Origin: an uncultured Dialister sp.
GTDB taxonomy: Bacteria > Bacillota > Negativicutes > Veillonellales > Dialisteraceae
Assembly: GCF_900765565.1 (NCBI RefSeq)
Contig: NZ_CAAFRZ010000135.1
Span: 1-19,846, forward strand
DNA: 19,846 nucleotides
Direction: 5' to 3'
A program made the translations under genes and the position numbers. Under the pieces are notes generated by a model. That model saw only the letters and a program-made list of their open reading frames with translations, was not told the DNA's origin and searched no databases. Positions 1 to 7,638 of the stretch are shown piece by piece. The stretch's first letter is position 1, and every line of letters begins with the position of its first letter.

Positions 1-110
1 CTAGGAAAGCTGGCCAGCCTACGGCACGAATGACTGACGGAAATACCGGATGGAAGCGCCGCGGGCGGATCAGCCTTCCTAGCTGCTAGTCGCTAGAAGC
101 TAGGAGCTCC
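1..110. repeat. Dispersed intergenic repeat with hairpin
   Basis: No gene is visible here. The stretch from about 58 to 140 (GCCGCGGGCGG, CAGCCTTCCTAG, then GACTCTATCCAGAAGCATGCC-like sequence) is a diverged third copy of the module found at 3882-3970 and 6095-6180. It contains an inverted repeat, TCCTAGCT at 77-84 and AGCTAGGA at 98-105, able to form an 8-bp stem. No T-run follows, so it is not a convincing terminator. Confidence 0.55.
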
Positions 111-174
111 ATGCGAGTGACTCTATCCAGAAGCATGCCAACCGCCAAACCCCAACAGCTCGTCAAACCGCAAT

Positions 175-187
175 TTGAACGATTCAA
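175..187. promoter_or_regulatory. Inverted repeat ahead of the Crp/Fnr gene
   Basis: TTGAA-CGA-TTCAA is a perfect inverted repeat ending six bases before the Shine-Dalgarno site of the Crp/Fnr gene. It resembles, but does not match, a classical FNR box (TTGAT-N4-ATCAA): the spacing is one base short. It could be an autoregulatory operator or chance. No clear sigma-70 promoter was recognised near it. Confidence 0.25.
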
Positions 188-207
188 CAGACAAGGAGGA
201 AATCCTT

Positions 208-867
208 ATGGAACATCGCTGTGTAGCACTGGTGCCCCTTTTCAGCCACCTGCAGGCAGAAGAGCAGGACCGGGTGGAATCCCTGGTGCACCGGAGACAG
301 TTCAGGAAAGGGGAGACCGTGTATGCGCCGGGAGCAGAACCGGTGCTCATTATCGTGGCCACGGGAAAGCTGAAGGTATACCAGCTCTCGGAAAGTGGGA
401 GAGAGCAGCTTCTCCGCCTCGTGGGGCCCGGAGAATATGTGGGACAGAATGCCCTCTTTGGGGCCGTGAATGGCAACGTGTACGTGGATGCCCTGGAAGA
501 TACACTGACCTGCACACTTCGGCGCTCCGATTTCACGAATCTCCTCCTGGAAGACCCGCGGCTGGCCATCCGGATCCTGGAAATCAACGCCCGCATTGCG
601 GCGGACCTGGAAACCCAGTCCCGATTCCTCCTCATGGAGGACGTGGGCACCCGGCTGGCCACCTATTTCCTGGACCTCTGCCGTTCCGGCGGCACCGATT
701 CCTTCACGGTTTCCATGAAATGGAAAGAGCTGGCGGCCTATCTGGGCACCACCGCGGAAACATTGTCCCGAAAGCTGAAGGCCCTGGAAACGGAAGGCAT
801 TATCCGCAGGAAAGGGCGGCACGTGGACATCCTGGACAAAAAGGGCCTGGAGGACCGGGCGTCCTGA
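208..867 (+). CDS. Crp/Fnr family transcriptional regulator
   Basis: A 219-aa DNA-binding regulator of normal family length. Residues ~5-120 form the cyclic-nucleotide-binding-like beta barrel (PLFSHL near the start, then the KGETVYAPGAEP and GPGEYVGQNALFG segments). Residues ~140-210 form a winged helix with a recognition helix TAETLSRKLKAL, which carries the E..SR pattern of the FNR branch. Only isolated cysteines are visible (residue 5, one in LTCTLRR, one in DLC), so there is no four-cysteine Fe-S set and the effector cannot be named. The ATG at 208 is chosen because AAGGAGGA at 193-200 precedes it by seven bases; a TTG at 175 would put that site inside the gene. The family often controls anaerobic or lactate metabolism. 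A link to the larA promoter 6.7 kb away is possible but only inferred. Confidence 0.9.
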   Translation: MEHRCVALVPLFSHLQAEEQDRVESLVHRRQFRKGETVYAPGAEPVLIIVATGKLKVYQLSESGREQLLRLVGPGEYVGQNALFGAVNGNVYVDALEDTLTCTLRRSDFTNLLLEDPRLAIRILEINARIAADLETQSRFLLMEDVGTRLATYFLDLCRSGGTDSFTVSMKWKELAAYLGTTAETLSRKLKALETEGIIRRKGRHVDILDKKGLEDRAS

Positions 868-1070
868 GGAGACCTGCTGCTATGGGTAGAGGTGGGGCAT
901 TGAGCCTTTAGCCTTGGGCCTTGAGCTGAGCAGGCCCTACGGACCAGGCCTGTCATTCCCGGCAGATGAAATGACTTACTGTTTTACCAATTTGAGGTCC
1001 TGGCCATTAGGATTTCTACGGCGGCTTTGCCGCGGAGCCTTCAATTCTCAACTCTCAAATCTCAATTCTT
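868..1070. repeat. Intergenic repeat modules after the regulator gene
   Basis: No gene is seen. At 900-930 there is a TTTAGCCTTGGGCCTTGAGC tract whose reverse complement recurs in diverged form around 3772-3790 and 16817-16840. At 1020-1070 a GC-rich palindrome (GGCGGCTTTGCCGC) is followed by the CTCAACTCTC-type tract found throughout the window. Confidence 0.6.
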
Positions 1071-1071
1071 C

Positions 1072-1100
1072 CGGTTTCGCCACAGGCGGAACCTTTTTCT
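1072..1100 (+). terminator. Intrinsic terminator
   Basis: GGTTTCGCC at 1073-1081 and GGCGGAACC at 1085-1093 form a 9-bp stem with one G-T pair and a three-base loop, followed by five T residues. It probably ends transcripts from the Crp/Fnr gene, although the distance (~200 bases past the stop) is long. Confidence 0.65.
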
Positions 1101-1120
1101 TGACAGCTATCAATTACAGA

Positions 1121-1182
1121 AAGACTCCTTTTCATTATGATGAATATAGATATAGAAAATCATCGTAGAAGAAAGGAGTCTT
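1121..1182 (+). promoter_or_regulatory. Inverted repeat masking the ribosome binding site
   Basis: AAGACTCCTT at 1121-1130 is the exact reverse complement of AAGGAGTCTT at 1173-1182, and one further T-A pair extends it. The 3' arm contains the AAAGGAG Shine-Dalgarno site of the gene starting at 1187. In an RNA that begins upstream of 1121 the ribosome binding site would be paired. The ~40-base loop is AT-rich and contains ATGATG and ATCATC, which can pair with each other and extend the structure. If transcription starts inside the loop (TATGAT at 1136-1141 is a possible -10), the repeat would act as a DNA operator instead. Confidence 0.45.
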
Positions 1183-1186
1183 CTCT

Positions 1187-1735
1187 ATGCATAAGAAAAT
1201 CAGCTTCACTGTCAATACAGAAAGAAATGCCAACGTAGGCGATACATTCCTCACCTATTCCACCAATACCATGAACGAACTCACCCTGGAAGGAAGTCCG
1301 GAGGGCCTCGCACTCCTGGCGGAGCGGCTGCTGGCAGCAGCCCGGGAAGGAAAGGCAGCGGCCATCTCCTTCGAGGATAACCCTCCTGTGAGCCCGGCCT
1401 ACATGAAACAGAAAGAAGAGGAGGCGGCGGAATTTGTGGAAAAGCTGCCATCCATGGAAGTGGGGAAAAGCTATATTCTCACCTTCATGAAGGATGGGAA
1501 GGTCAGGAACCTGGTGGTCACCCCCGATGAAGCGGGAAAGACGTACCACGTCATTTTCGAAGACCACTTCGTGAAGTACTTCCTCCGCCACGAAGAGGGC
1601 CGGTACGTCTATGTGCTGTCCAAGTCCCCGTCCCACCGGATCATTCCCCTGGATGGGGTGAAGGAGGCAGTCCGTTTCTTCCTCCAGAACCATGGCGACG
1701 GACAGAATGGCCTCGAATGGAAAGAAGGGGCGTAG
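1187..1735 (+). CDS. Hypothetical protein, 182 aa
   Basis: I do not recognise this protein. It is soluble, with no signal peptide or membrane segment. Residues ~30-55 (LTLEGSPEGLALLAERLLAAA) look like a beta strand plus amphipathic helix. Residues ~80-130 are beta-rich (GKSYILTFMKDGKVRNLVV). The C-terminal ~50 residues include EDHFVKYFLRHEEGRYVYVL. The N-terminal strand-helix pattern recalls small immunity-type proteins, but this is a weak impression and not a call. The start is supported by AAAGGAG at 1172-1178 with good spacing, and base composition matches the GC-rich neighbours. The gene stands alone between repeat-filled gaps. Its ribosome binding site lies in one arm of an inverted repeat (1121-1182), so translation may be controlled. 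Confidence 0.8.
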   Translation: MHKKISFTVNTERNANVGDTFLTYSTNTMNELTLEGSPEGLALLAERLLAAAREGKAAAISFEDNPPVSPAYMKQKEEEAAEFVEKLPSMEVGKSYILTFMKDGKVRNLVVTPDEAGKTYHVIFEDHFVKYFLRHEEGRYVYVLSKSPSHRIIPLDGVKEAVRFFLQNHGDGQNGLEWKEGA

Positions 1736-2122
1736 ATGGGGTCGAGGCCGAAATCGAGTGCATTGGCGGCTGTGCCGCTGGACCGCAACTCTATCCATAA
1801 TCATGGAGGCCCTCGGAGATAGAGGAATTGTTCTATGCCCTTAACCTCCCCTCTTTAGAGGGGAGGGGGACCACGAAGAGGTGGAAGTCAGCGGCAAATC
1901 CGCAGGACCTCAAATCTATGATTACGATGGCATCATACCAATCCCGTCATTTCGACCGGTGGAAGCATGCTGGATAACGCTGCAGTTAAGAATCGCTACA
2001 GCTGCGATGAGTGGAGAAATCTCTCAGATGAATGACTATGATGGTATTGCAGATTCGCTACTGCAGACGGAAGGGCGGATGGACGGAGAACCCTGGGAGC
2101 AACTTTAGCGAGGGCCCCCTCC
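1736..2122. repeat. Intergenic repeats incl. TCATTTCGA element
   Basis: No credible gene is present. A strong hairpin CCTCCCCTC/GAGGGGAGG lies at 1845-1866 without a T-run. A copy of the dispersed TCATTTCGA...GAGAAATCT element spans about 1935-2030. Short open frames here have no ribosome binding site and are built from repeat sequence. Confidence 0.6.
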
Positions 2123-2181
2123 GTCTGGTCGCAAAAGGAAGGCGCTTTAATGGACAGGCTAAGCGCCAACTTGGACCAGAC
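2123..2181. repeat. Double-stem element, copy 1
   Basis: The outer stem is GTCTGGTC at 2123-2130 with GACCAGAC at 2174-2181 (8 bp, perfect). The inner stem is GGCGCTT at 2141-2147 with AAGCGCC at 2161-2167. A second copy in the opposite orientation lies at 16659-16722. There the inner core is the same, but the outer stem has changed on both sides so that pairing is kept. Confidence 0.6.
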
Positions 2182-2395
2182 TTGAACATCCTATGCAGGA
2201 TGTTCACTCTGCGGGCACCTCCCCCATAGATGGGGGAGGTTGGAAGTCGGCGGCGAAGCCGCTGATAGATAGTCCCCCTTTTCAAAGGGGGATGTCACGG
2301 CAGTGACAGAGGGATTCTGAAGAAGTGCGGCGAAGCCGCGGAACCTCAATTCTCTCACCTCAAATCTCAATTCTTTCTTTTTAATCGTAAGCACG
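2182..2395. repeat. Cluster of three hairpins plus CTCAA-type tract
   Basis: Three stems follow one another: ACCTCCCCCAT/ATGGGGGAGGT at 2217-2240 (11 bp, perfect), TCCCCCTTTT/AAAGGGGGA around 2272-2292, and TGTCAC/GTGACA around 2293-2308. A GCGGCGAAGCCGC palindrome at 2328-2340 and a CTCAATTCTCTCACCTC tract come next. These are dispersed intergenic modules; no gene is seen. Confidence 0.6.
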
Positions 2396-2424
2396 AAAAA
2401 AGACCCCGAAATCGGGGCCTTTTT
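2396..2424 (-). terminator. Bidirectional terminator after corA
   Basis: CCCCGA/TCGGGG forms a GC-rich stem. On the minus strand it is followed by six T residues (A2396-A2401 on the plus strand), and it lies directly after the corA stop codon. On the plus strand the stem is followed by TTTTT, so it may work in both directions. Confidence 0.85.
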
Positions 2425-2427
2425 CAT

Positions 2428-3378
2428 TTACAGCATATCCTTTTTCCACAGGATGAAGGTGGCCACCATGGTCACCAGGATACCGATGAGGATGACTTCC
2501 ACGAAGCCCAGGGGCGCATCTCCCCAGGGCACCGGCACATTGATACCCCAAAGGCTGAAGATCAGTGTGGGGATGGCCAGGATAATGGTGACGGAAGTCA
2601 GGAATTTCATAATCTGGGACAGGCGGTTGGAAATAATGGAGGAGAAGGAATCCATCATGGACATCAGAATGTTTGTATAGATTTCCGCCATTTCCAATGC
2701 CTGCTTATTTTCAATGATCACGTCTTCCAGGAGATCCTCGTCTTCCTCGTACATCTTCAGGAGGGAGTGGAGGGGACTGTTCCGGAGACGCATGAGCCGT
2801 TCCATCACGTTTTCATTGGCGTGGAGGGCGAAGTTGAAGTAGGTCAGGGATTTCTGCAGTTCCAGCATCCGGAAAAGTTCCTTGTTCTGCAGGGACTTCC
2901 GCACCTGATTTTCGATGACGTCGGTCTGCTTGTAGATCTGCTGCAGGAAAAACAGGAAGGACGAAGAGGCCTGGGACAGGATCTGGAAAAGGAACCGCGT
3001 CTTCTTATAAGTCTGGAAGGAGGCGAAGGAATTGCTGAGGAATTTCTGGATCACCGCGTTCGATTCCAGGCACACCGTGATGAAGTACTGCCGGGTGATG
3101 AAGATACCCAGCGGCAGGGCGTCGTAGGCATCGGTTTCCAGAACCACCGGCGTATTGACGACCACGAAAATGTAGTCATCTTCCAGTTCCACGTGGGACC
3201 GTTCTTCCCGGTCCAGTGCGGTCTGCAGGGAGTCCACCGGGATTCCTGTGAGCTGGTTCAGCTGGTCCAGTTCCTCCGCATCCGGGGCGGCACAGTTGAT
3301 CCATGAACCCTTTTCCAGCTGCCCTAAGGGCACCTCACAGAGTACATGGTTTTCGTTATGTTTATAAGCGCGAAGCAT
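2428..3378 (-). CDS. corA: CorA-family divalent metal ion transporter
   Basis: A 316-aa inner-membrane channel of the CorA family, which moves Mg2+ or related divalent cations as a pentamer. The N-terminal ~250 residues form the cytoplasmic funnel with long helices. Two C-terminal membrane helices follow (~256-276 and ~288-308), and the protein ends in the basic tail KKDML typical of CorA. The signature after the first helix reads WGINVP, so the usual GMN is GIN here, a variant seen in divergent CorA proteins; ion preference is therefore uncertain. An ATG at 3438 would add 20 residues, but the promoter elements at 3410-3438 lie inside that extension. The ATG at 3378, preceded by AAAGGGGG, is therefore chosen. 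The gene is monocistronic, with its own promoter and terminator. Confidence 0.88.
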   Translation of the reverse strand: MLRAYKHNENHVLCEVPLGQLEKGSWINCAAPDAEELDQLNQLTGIPVDSLQTALDREERSHVELEDDYIFVVVNTPVVLETDAYDALPLGIFITRQYFITVCLESNAVIQKFLSNSFASFQTYKKTRFLFQILSQASSSFLFFLQQIYKQTDVIENQVRKSLQNKELFRMLELQKSLTYFNFALHANENVMERLMRLRNSPLHSLLKMYEEDEDLLEDVIIENKQALEMAEIYTNILMSMMDSFSSIISNRLSQIMKFLTSVTIILAIPTLIFSLWGINVPVPWGDAPLGFVEVILIGILVTMVATFILWKKDML

Positions 3379-3409
3379 ACGGCCGCCCCCTTTCTTTTCT
3401 TCACATTTT

Positions 3410-3438
3410 ACTATAGTCAGAAAGGGAGATTCTGTCAA
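3410..3438 (-). promoter_or_regulatory. Sigma-70 promoter of corA
   Basis: On the minus strand TTGACA (3433-3438) is separated by exactly 17 bases from TATAGT (3410-3415). This predicts a start near 3403 and a ~25-base leader before the ATG at 3378. Confidence 0.8.
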
Positions 3439-3881
<443 letters not shown>

Positions 3882-4030
3882 GCCGCAGGCGGACCAGCTT
3901 TCCTGAAAGCTAGCCGCTGGCCGCTGGCAGCTAAAAGACCCCGCTCCGGTGGCTCTATCCGCCAGCATTCCATAAGAAAACGCACCTCCCAAAGGAGATG
4001 CGTTTTTCAGACTTCCTTATTTCTGACAGG
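3882..4030. repeat. Left direct repeat flanking the AT-rich gene
   Basis: This matches 6095-6245 almost without gaps: the offset is 2213 at the start, 2210 at the terminator and 2214 at the stop codon. The two copies share GCCGCAGGCGG, the AGCTAAAAG...CTCCGGTGGCTC stretch, CCGCCAGCAT, the ACGCACCTCC/GGAGATGCGT terminator and the TTATTTCTGA stop region. About the first 95 bases also resemble a diverged copy at 58-140. Confidence 0.75.
3976..4007 (-). terminator. Intrinsic terminator after phosphoethanolamine transferase
   Basis: AAAACGCA at 3977-3984 pairs with TGCGTTTT at 3999-4006, and CTCC pairs with GGAG inside; one C-A mismatch separates the two stems. T-rich sequence flanks both sides, so it can act in either direction. 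It lies ~80 bases beyond the stop of the minus-strand gene at 4086 and is a copy of the larA terminator at 6186-6221. Confidence 0.75.
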
Positions 4031-4049
4031 ACCTGATGGCAGAGCACAG
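4017..4049 (-). pseudogene. Decayed relic of a larA 3' end
   Basis: Read on the minus strand, these 11 codons give LCSAIRSCQK-stop, and the end of the larA gene at 6231 gives HCAAIVPYQK-stop. Identities are C, A, I, Q, K and the stop, with no gap, next to a copied terminator. It is best read as the leftover 3' end of a larA copy created by duplication. The match is short, so chance or convergence is not excluded. Further upstream the similarity fades. Confidence 0.4.
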
Positions 4050-4085
4050 ATTATAGCGTCATAGCGATACTGAATCCATGAAAAG

Positions 4086-5879
4086 TTAGTTTTGGGGATC
4101 CTTTATTGGTTGGATTTCCTTTTTTCCATAGAGGGTGCGGAAACGAGAAGGCGTAGCATCGTACGTATCTGCCGTCAAGTCATTATTGGGCTCATCAATG
4201 GAATCTGTTTGAATATGCATGATACCAAGCATGGTATTGAAGATCAGATCATTTGTAAAGCAGCTGTCACTGTGAGATTTTAAGGTTTGGAAGGTTTTAC
4301 CATATTGATGTATATAATTGGGAGAAAAGAACATGTACAAGGGAATATAGGTCATGGGATAGACAAAGCTGCTGGCATCATGGGCTAATCCCTGGTCTAC
4401 GGCGTCGGTATGGTCAGAAAAATATACCATACCCTGAAAATTGGGAAGGCCCTTTACGGCGTCATAAATCTTCGATACCACGTAATCGTTGTACAGGATA
4501 CTGTTATCATAGGCATCTATTACTTTTCCTCGTCCATTAAATTTCTGGAAATTATGGGGGTAGCGGTCTTCATAGCTTCCATGATTTCCCATGAGGTGGA
4601 CAATGATGAGCATCTTGTCGTATTTCTTTATGCTGTTAATGCCATTAATGACTTTTTCATCATAAAAGTTGGTTTTGGTTGTTTCTCCTACATTCTTGTT
4701 AAACCATTTTTGCTGCTCTGCTTCTGATGCAATGACGGTAATTGGAGTATCCCAGGCACTGTATTGTACCTGGTTAGAAATCCAGGCTGTATGGTAACCG
4801 GCAGCTTTGGCAACTTCCAGAATAGAAACTGCATTTTCTAAAGAAAGGGTATTGTACTGGTTCTTGGCAGTCAAGGCATATGTCAGAACAGGCACTGTAT
4901 GGGTATGACAGGAATAGGCTTGGGTGAAACGGATAAAGTCCGGATTATTATTTAATTGGTCGGAAAGCCAGGGCGTAGTATCGCGGTCATAACCGTAGGC
5001 ACCCATATGAAGGCGATTTTGGGATTCCCCAATGACAAGAACGTAGATGCCCTTTTCCTCTGTATTGCGTGGCTGGATATTCTGGTTAATCGCAGACTCC
5101 CGCTTTTTCTTATTTTCAGCAAAGCCATTGTATTTCTTTACATAAACCTGCGTTTCACTGGCTAGCTGCTGCAGGGGACTGTGTTTTGCGGCATGTAGTA
5201 CAAGAATTGCAGAGGACAGGAACAGGAGTATACTGGCAACAGCAAAATAACGGGTATGCCTGTCGTATATAATAGGTAACCCGCCAGTCAGTAAATGGCG
5301 GCAGAAAAAATAAAATGCCCCAAGGATGACTAAGGTGCAGAGAATTCCAATCCAATGAAAATGGTCTTTCATATAACTCCATGCCTCAGCTGGATTTGTC
5401 TGCAGCACAGCCATCACGGTATCCGCATGGGGCCAGCTTCCGGAAAGGATATAATAAAACCAGAGCAGACCAGCCGGTAATAAGAAGAGGAAAAGAGTAA
5501 AAACGAGGTAGAATTTTCGAATAGAGCTCTGTGGAAGAAATAAATAAATTAAAAATAGAAACCCATAAATGCCAGTAAATAACCCAATATACTGGTAACA
5601 TTCAGCAGGAGATACTGATTCACCGGATAAAGGACGGATTGACAGAGAAGAGACGGCAATAACAAGTGGAAGCCAAAGACTTATTTTATAATTTCGGGGG
5701 GGGTAGAAGTTTACAATCAATGCGGATACAACTGCTGATAATAGGAGGGATTTTCTTTCATATCGGAATGAAATGGTACCGGTCAATAGCCAGGAAAAAA
5801 CAAATTCCAGACATAAAAAAATAAGGGCTGAAAGTATGAAACGATGAAGGTGCTTGTTTCTTATATAGTTTAAAATCAT
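4086..5879 (-). CDS. Phosphoethanolamine transferase, EptA/CptA-like
   Basis: A 597-aa membrane enzyme of the sulfatase/alkaline-phosphatase superfamily. Such enzymes move phosphoethanolamine from phosphatidylethanolamine to lipid A or core sugars on the periplasmic side. Residues ~10-230 hold five or more membrane helices. The catalytic domain runs from ~275 to the end, with the metal ligand E285 in VIGES, the probable nucleophile T326 in SCHTHT (T328 is the alternative), H433 in MGNHG and D489/H490 in FSDHTD. YDNSILYNDYV at 457-467 is also characteristic. A weak GGAG lies four bases before the ATG. The gene is clearly more AT-rich than its neighbours and lies between direct repeats, which suggests acquisition. 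In known bacteria the modification lowers binding of cationic antimicrobial peptides; the acceptor here is unknown. Confidence 0.88.
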   Translation of the reverse strand: MILNYIRNKHLHRFILSALIFLCLEFVFSWLLTGTISFRYERKSLLLSAVVSALIVNFYPPRNYKISLWLPLVIAVSSLSIRPLSGESVSPAECYQYIGLFTGIYGFLFLIYLFLPQSSIRKFYLVFTLFLFLLPAGLLWFYYILSGSWPHADTVMAVLQTNPAEAWSYMKDHFHWIGILCTLVILGAFYFFCRHLLTGGLPIIYDRHTRYFAVASILLFLSSAILVLHAAKHSPLQQLASETQVYVKKYNGFAENKKKRESAINQNIQPRNTEEKGIYVLVIGESQNRLHMGAYGYDRDTTPWLSDQLNNNPDFIRFTQAYSCHTHTVPVLTYALTAKNQYNTLSLENAVSILEVAKAAGYHTAWISNQVQYSAWDTPITVIASEAEQQKWFNKNVGETTKTNFYDEKVINGINSIKKYDKMLIIVHLMGNHGSYEDRYPHNFQKFNGRGKVIDAYDNSILYNDYVVSKIYDAVKGLPNFQGMVYFSDHTDAVDQGLAHDASSFVYPMTYIPLYMFFSPNYIHQYGKTFQTLKSHSDSCFTNDLIFNTMLGIMHIQTDSIDEPNNDLTADTYDATPSRFRTLYGKKEIQPIKDPQN

Positions 5880-5936
5880 GATTCTCCATTGGTGTATTAT
5901 TTAATAATTGCATTAAGTAATTTAATAATCCATTGT

Positions 5937-5965
5937 ATAATACAACTTATGGATGTAAGAAACAA
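5937..5965 (-). promoter_or_regulatory. Promoter of the phosphoethanolamine transferase gene
   Basis: On the minus strand TTGTTT (5960-5965) is followed after 17 bases by TATTAT (5937-5942). The predicted leader is ~50 bases and very AT-rich. Confidence 0.55.
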
Positions 5966-5988
5966 GTAAAATGTAAAGAATTCGTAAA
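5966..5988 (-). promoter_or_regulatory. TTTAC direct repeats, possible response-regulator site
   Basis: On the minus strand TTTAC occurs three times (plus-strand GTAAA at 5966-5970, 5973-5977 and 5984-5988), directly abutting the -35 box. Two copies are one helical turn (11 bases) apart. This is the geometry used by OmpR/PmrA-type regulators, which often control eptA genes. No such regulator is encoded in the window. Confidence 0.4.
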
Positions 5989-6094
5989 GACAAGTCGAGA
6001 ATGATTTGGAAATCATGGAGGAGGAATTCCCCATACTGTTGGCTTTGACTATTTCCTGTTAACCAGCAGCGCTAAGAATGGATTGATGATAAGC

Positions 6095-6245
6095 GCCGCA
6101 GGCGGTCAGGCTTTCCTAAAAGCCAGCCACTGGCAGCTGGAAGCTAAAAGCCCCCGATCCGGTGGCTCCATCCGCCAGCATCCCATAAAAAAACGCACCT
6201 CCCGAAGGAGATGCGTTTTTTGAAATTTCCTTATTTCTGATAGGG
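6095..6245. repeat. Right direct repeat flanking the AT-rich gene
   Basis: Partner of 3882-4030. This copy contains the working larA terminator and the true larA stop codon (6231-6233), so it is probably the original of the pair. Confidence 0.75.
6186..6221 (-). terminator. Intrinsic terminator after larA
   Basis: AAAACGCACCTCC and GGAGATGCGTTTT form a stem around a CGAA loop, flanked on both sides by runs of A or T. On the minus strand a run of seven T residues follows the stem. It lies ~10 bases past the larA stop codon. Confidence 0.85.
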
Positions 6246-7532
6246 CACGATAGCGGCGCAGTGAGGCATGACGGTGATGGTGTAGTCTTTCTTCCCTTCG
6301 TCAGCCAGGATCTTCTGGGCCAGCTGCCAGGCTTCTTCCACCGTGGCAACGGGGGTCTGGTTTGTCTTCCTGATGGCCTCGAAGTTTTCCGGTTTCGTGA
6401 CGAGGATAATGTGGTACCGGTGGGTCATGCAGAACAGGTTGAAGGCCACGAAGAAGGGGATGGTGAAATGCTGGCGCAGGGCCTTTTCCATGTCCGCTTC
6501 CGTGTCGTACTTGAAGCTTCCCAGGTAGGCCGGCGGTTCATTGATATCGCTGGCTTCCATAATGGCGATGATGATGCCTCCCTCTTTAGTGACCACGTCG
6601 GAAGGATCATAGCATTTGCAGCCCTGGTACAGGGATACGTCCTTCGGGTAGCCGCCGGCGCAGGCAAAGGCCACGTCACATTTGGCTTTGAAGGGGACTT
6701 TCTGGATACGGTAGACGATTTTCGTCCCTTCCAGCCAGGCCTTGTAGGGGTCGCCGCCTACCATGTTGCAGATCTTGCCTTCGGAATTCACGATGGAGTG
6801 GACCAGGAAGCAGGGCTTAATCATGTCGCAGGCTTCCTGCATGTCGTCGGATACGGGGTTATTTTCCAGGAGGGTGGACCGGGTCAGGGGGTTGATGCCG
6901 CTTCCGAATTTTTCACCCAGTGCATGGCAGTGGTTGATCTGGATGGTGTCATCGCCGGCCACTCCGGGGAGGATCAGTTTCCGGCCGCCGCCGTAGCCTG
7001 CAAAGAGGTGGGTGGTGATGCCGTCGATAATGATGACCTTGTCCGCTTCCACGGCGTGCTTGTTCAGCCATACCGGCGTGCCCCGGGAGGTGTCGCCTAC
7101 GTGGACGAGCTCATCCTTATTGAGGCAGTGGTGCTGGTAGAGCTTCACCCGTTTTGTCAGTTCTTCCCCTACTACGGCGATATCTTCTTCATGGGTCTGT
7201 TCCCGGTGGGTGCCCTGGGCGAAGAGGATGCAGATATCATCGTCCGGAATGCCGGCCAGGTTCAGCTCGTTCACCACGTGGATCACAAACTGGTCCGAAT
7301 GGTTCCAGGTACGGGTGACGTCGGCGCAGACGATGCAGACCTTGTCTCCTTTGGAAACCACTTCCTGCAGGGGCTTACTGCCGATGGGATGCCGCATGCA
7401 CTGGATGGTGGCTTCCTTCACGTCACAGGCGGGCGTAGGATTCCCTTCCAGCACATCCAGGATGTGTTCTTCCGGCAGCTTTACTTTCTGCGTGGTATGG
7501 CCGAAGCCGAATTCGAATTCCTTGAGTGCCAT
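6231..7532 (-). CDS. larA: LarA-family nickel-dependent (lactate) racemase
   Basis: A 433-aa cytoplasmic enzyme of the LarA (DUF2088) family, which racemises or epimerises 2-hydroxy acids with a covalently bound nickel-pincer nucleotide. The expected residues occur one position later than in Lactobacillus plantarum LarA: H109 in GTHR, H175 in ITTHLF, K185 in GGGRKLILPG (cofactor-anchoring lysine) and H201 in NHCHALG. K297 in GGYPKD is also kept. Length is normal. The family covers substrates besides lactate, so lactate is likely but not certain. The cofactor-making genes larB, larC and larE are not in the window. AAGGGGG precedes the ATG at 7532. It is transcribed alone, divergently from the pilus cluster, from an extended -10 promoter with palindromes upstream. 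Confidence 0.85.
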   Translation of the reverse strand: MALKEFEFGFGHTTQKVKLPEEHILDVLEGNPTPACDVKEATIQCMRHPIGSKPLQEVVSKGDKVCIVCADVTRTWNHSDQFVIHVVNELNLAGIPDDDICILFAQGTHREQTHEEDIAVVGEELTKRVKLYQHHCLNKDELVHVGDTSRGTPVWLNKHAVEADKVIIIDGITTHLFAGYGGGRKLILPGVAGDDTIQINHCHALGEKFGSGINPLTRSTLLENNPVSDDMQEACDMIKPCFLVHSIVNSEGKICNMVGGDPYKAWLEGTKIVYRIQKVPFKAKCDVAFACAGGYPKDVSLYQGCKCYDPSDVVTKEGGIIIAIMEASDINEPPAYLGSFKYDTEADMEKALRQHFTIPFFVAFNLFCMTHRYHIILVTKPENFEAIRKTNQTPVATVEEAWQLAQKILADEGKKDYTITVMPHCAAIVPYQK

Positions 7533-7613
7533 AGTAATTCCCCCTTATCCACCGGGTCCCCGCTGGGACTCCGGGAAAATCATGAGTTTTTTTCCATAAG
7601 TTTGGTATTTTTC

Positions 7614-7622
7614 ATTATAGCA
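7614..7622 (-). promoter_or_regulatory. Extended -10 promoter of larA
   Basis: On the minus strand the sequence reads TGCTATAAT, a perfect -10 (plus strand 7614-7619) with the extended TG motif. No good -35 is seen, so an activator may be needed. The leader is ~75 bases and contains a GTCCC/GGGAC hairpin shortly before the ribosome binding site. Confidence 0.65.
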
Positions 7623-7638
7623 CGTTCCGAGGGGACTC

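Noticed and set aside
175..207. TTG start at 175 for the Crp/Fnr regulator
   Set aside because: A strong Shine-Dalgarno site at 193-200 would lie within the coding sequence and points to the ATG at 208.
1100..1128. Perfect TTGACA at 1100-1105 as the -35 of the gene at 1187
   Set aside because: No -10-like hexamer lies 15-19 bases downstream; the nearest good match (TATGAT at 1136) is 30 bases away.
2767..3306. A 179-codon plus-strand open frame
   Set aside because: It is antisense to corA, without a ribosome binding site or recognisable domain.
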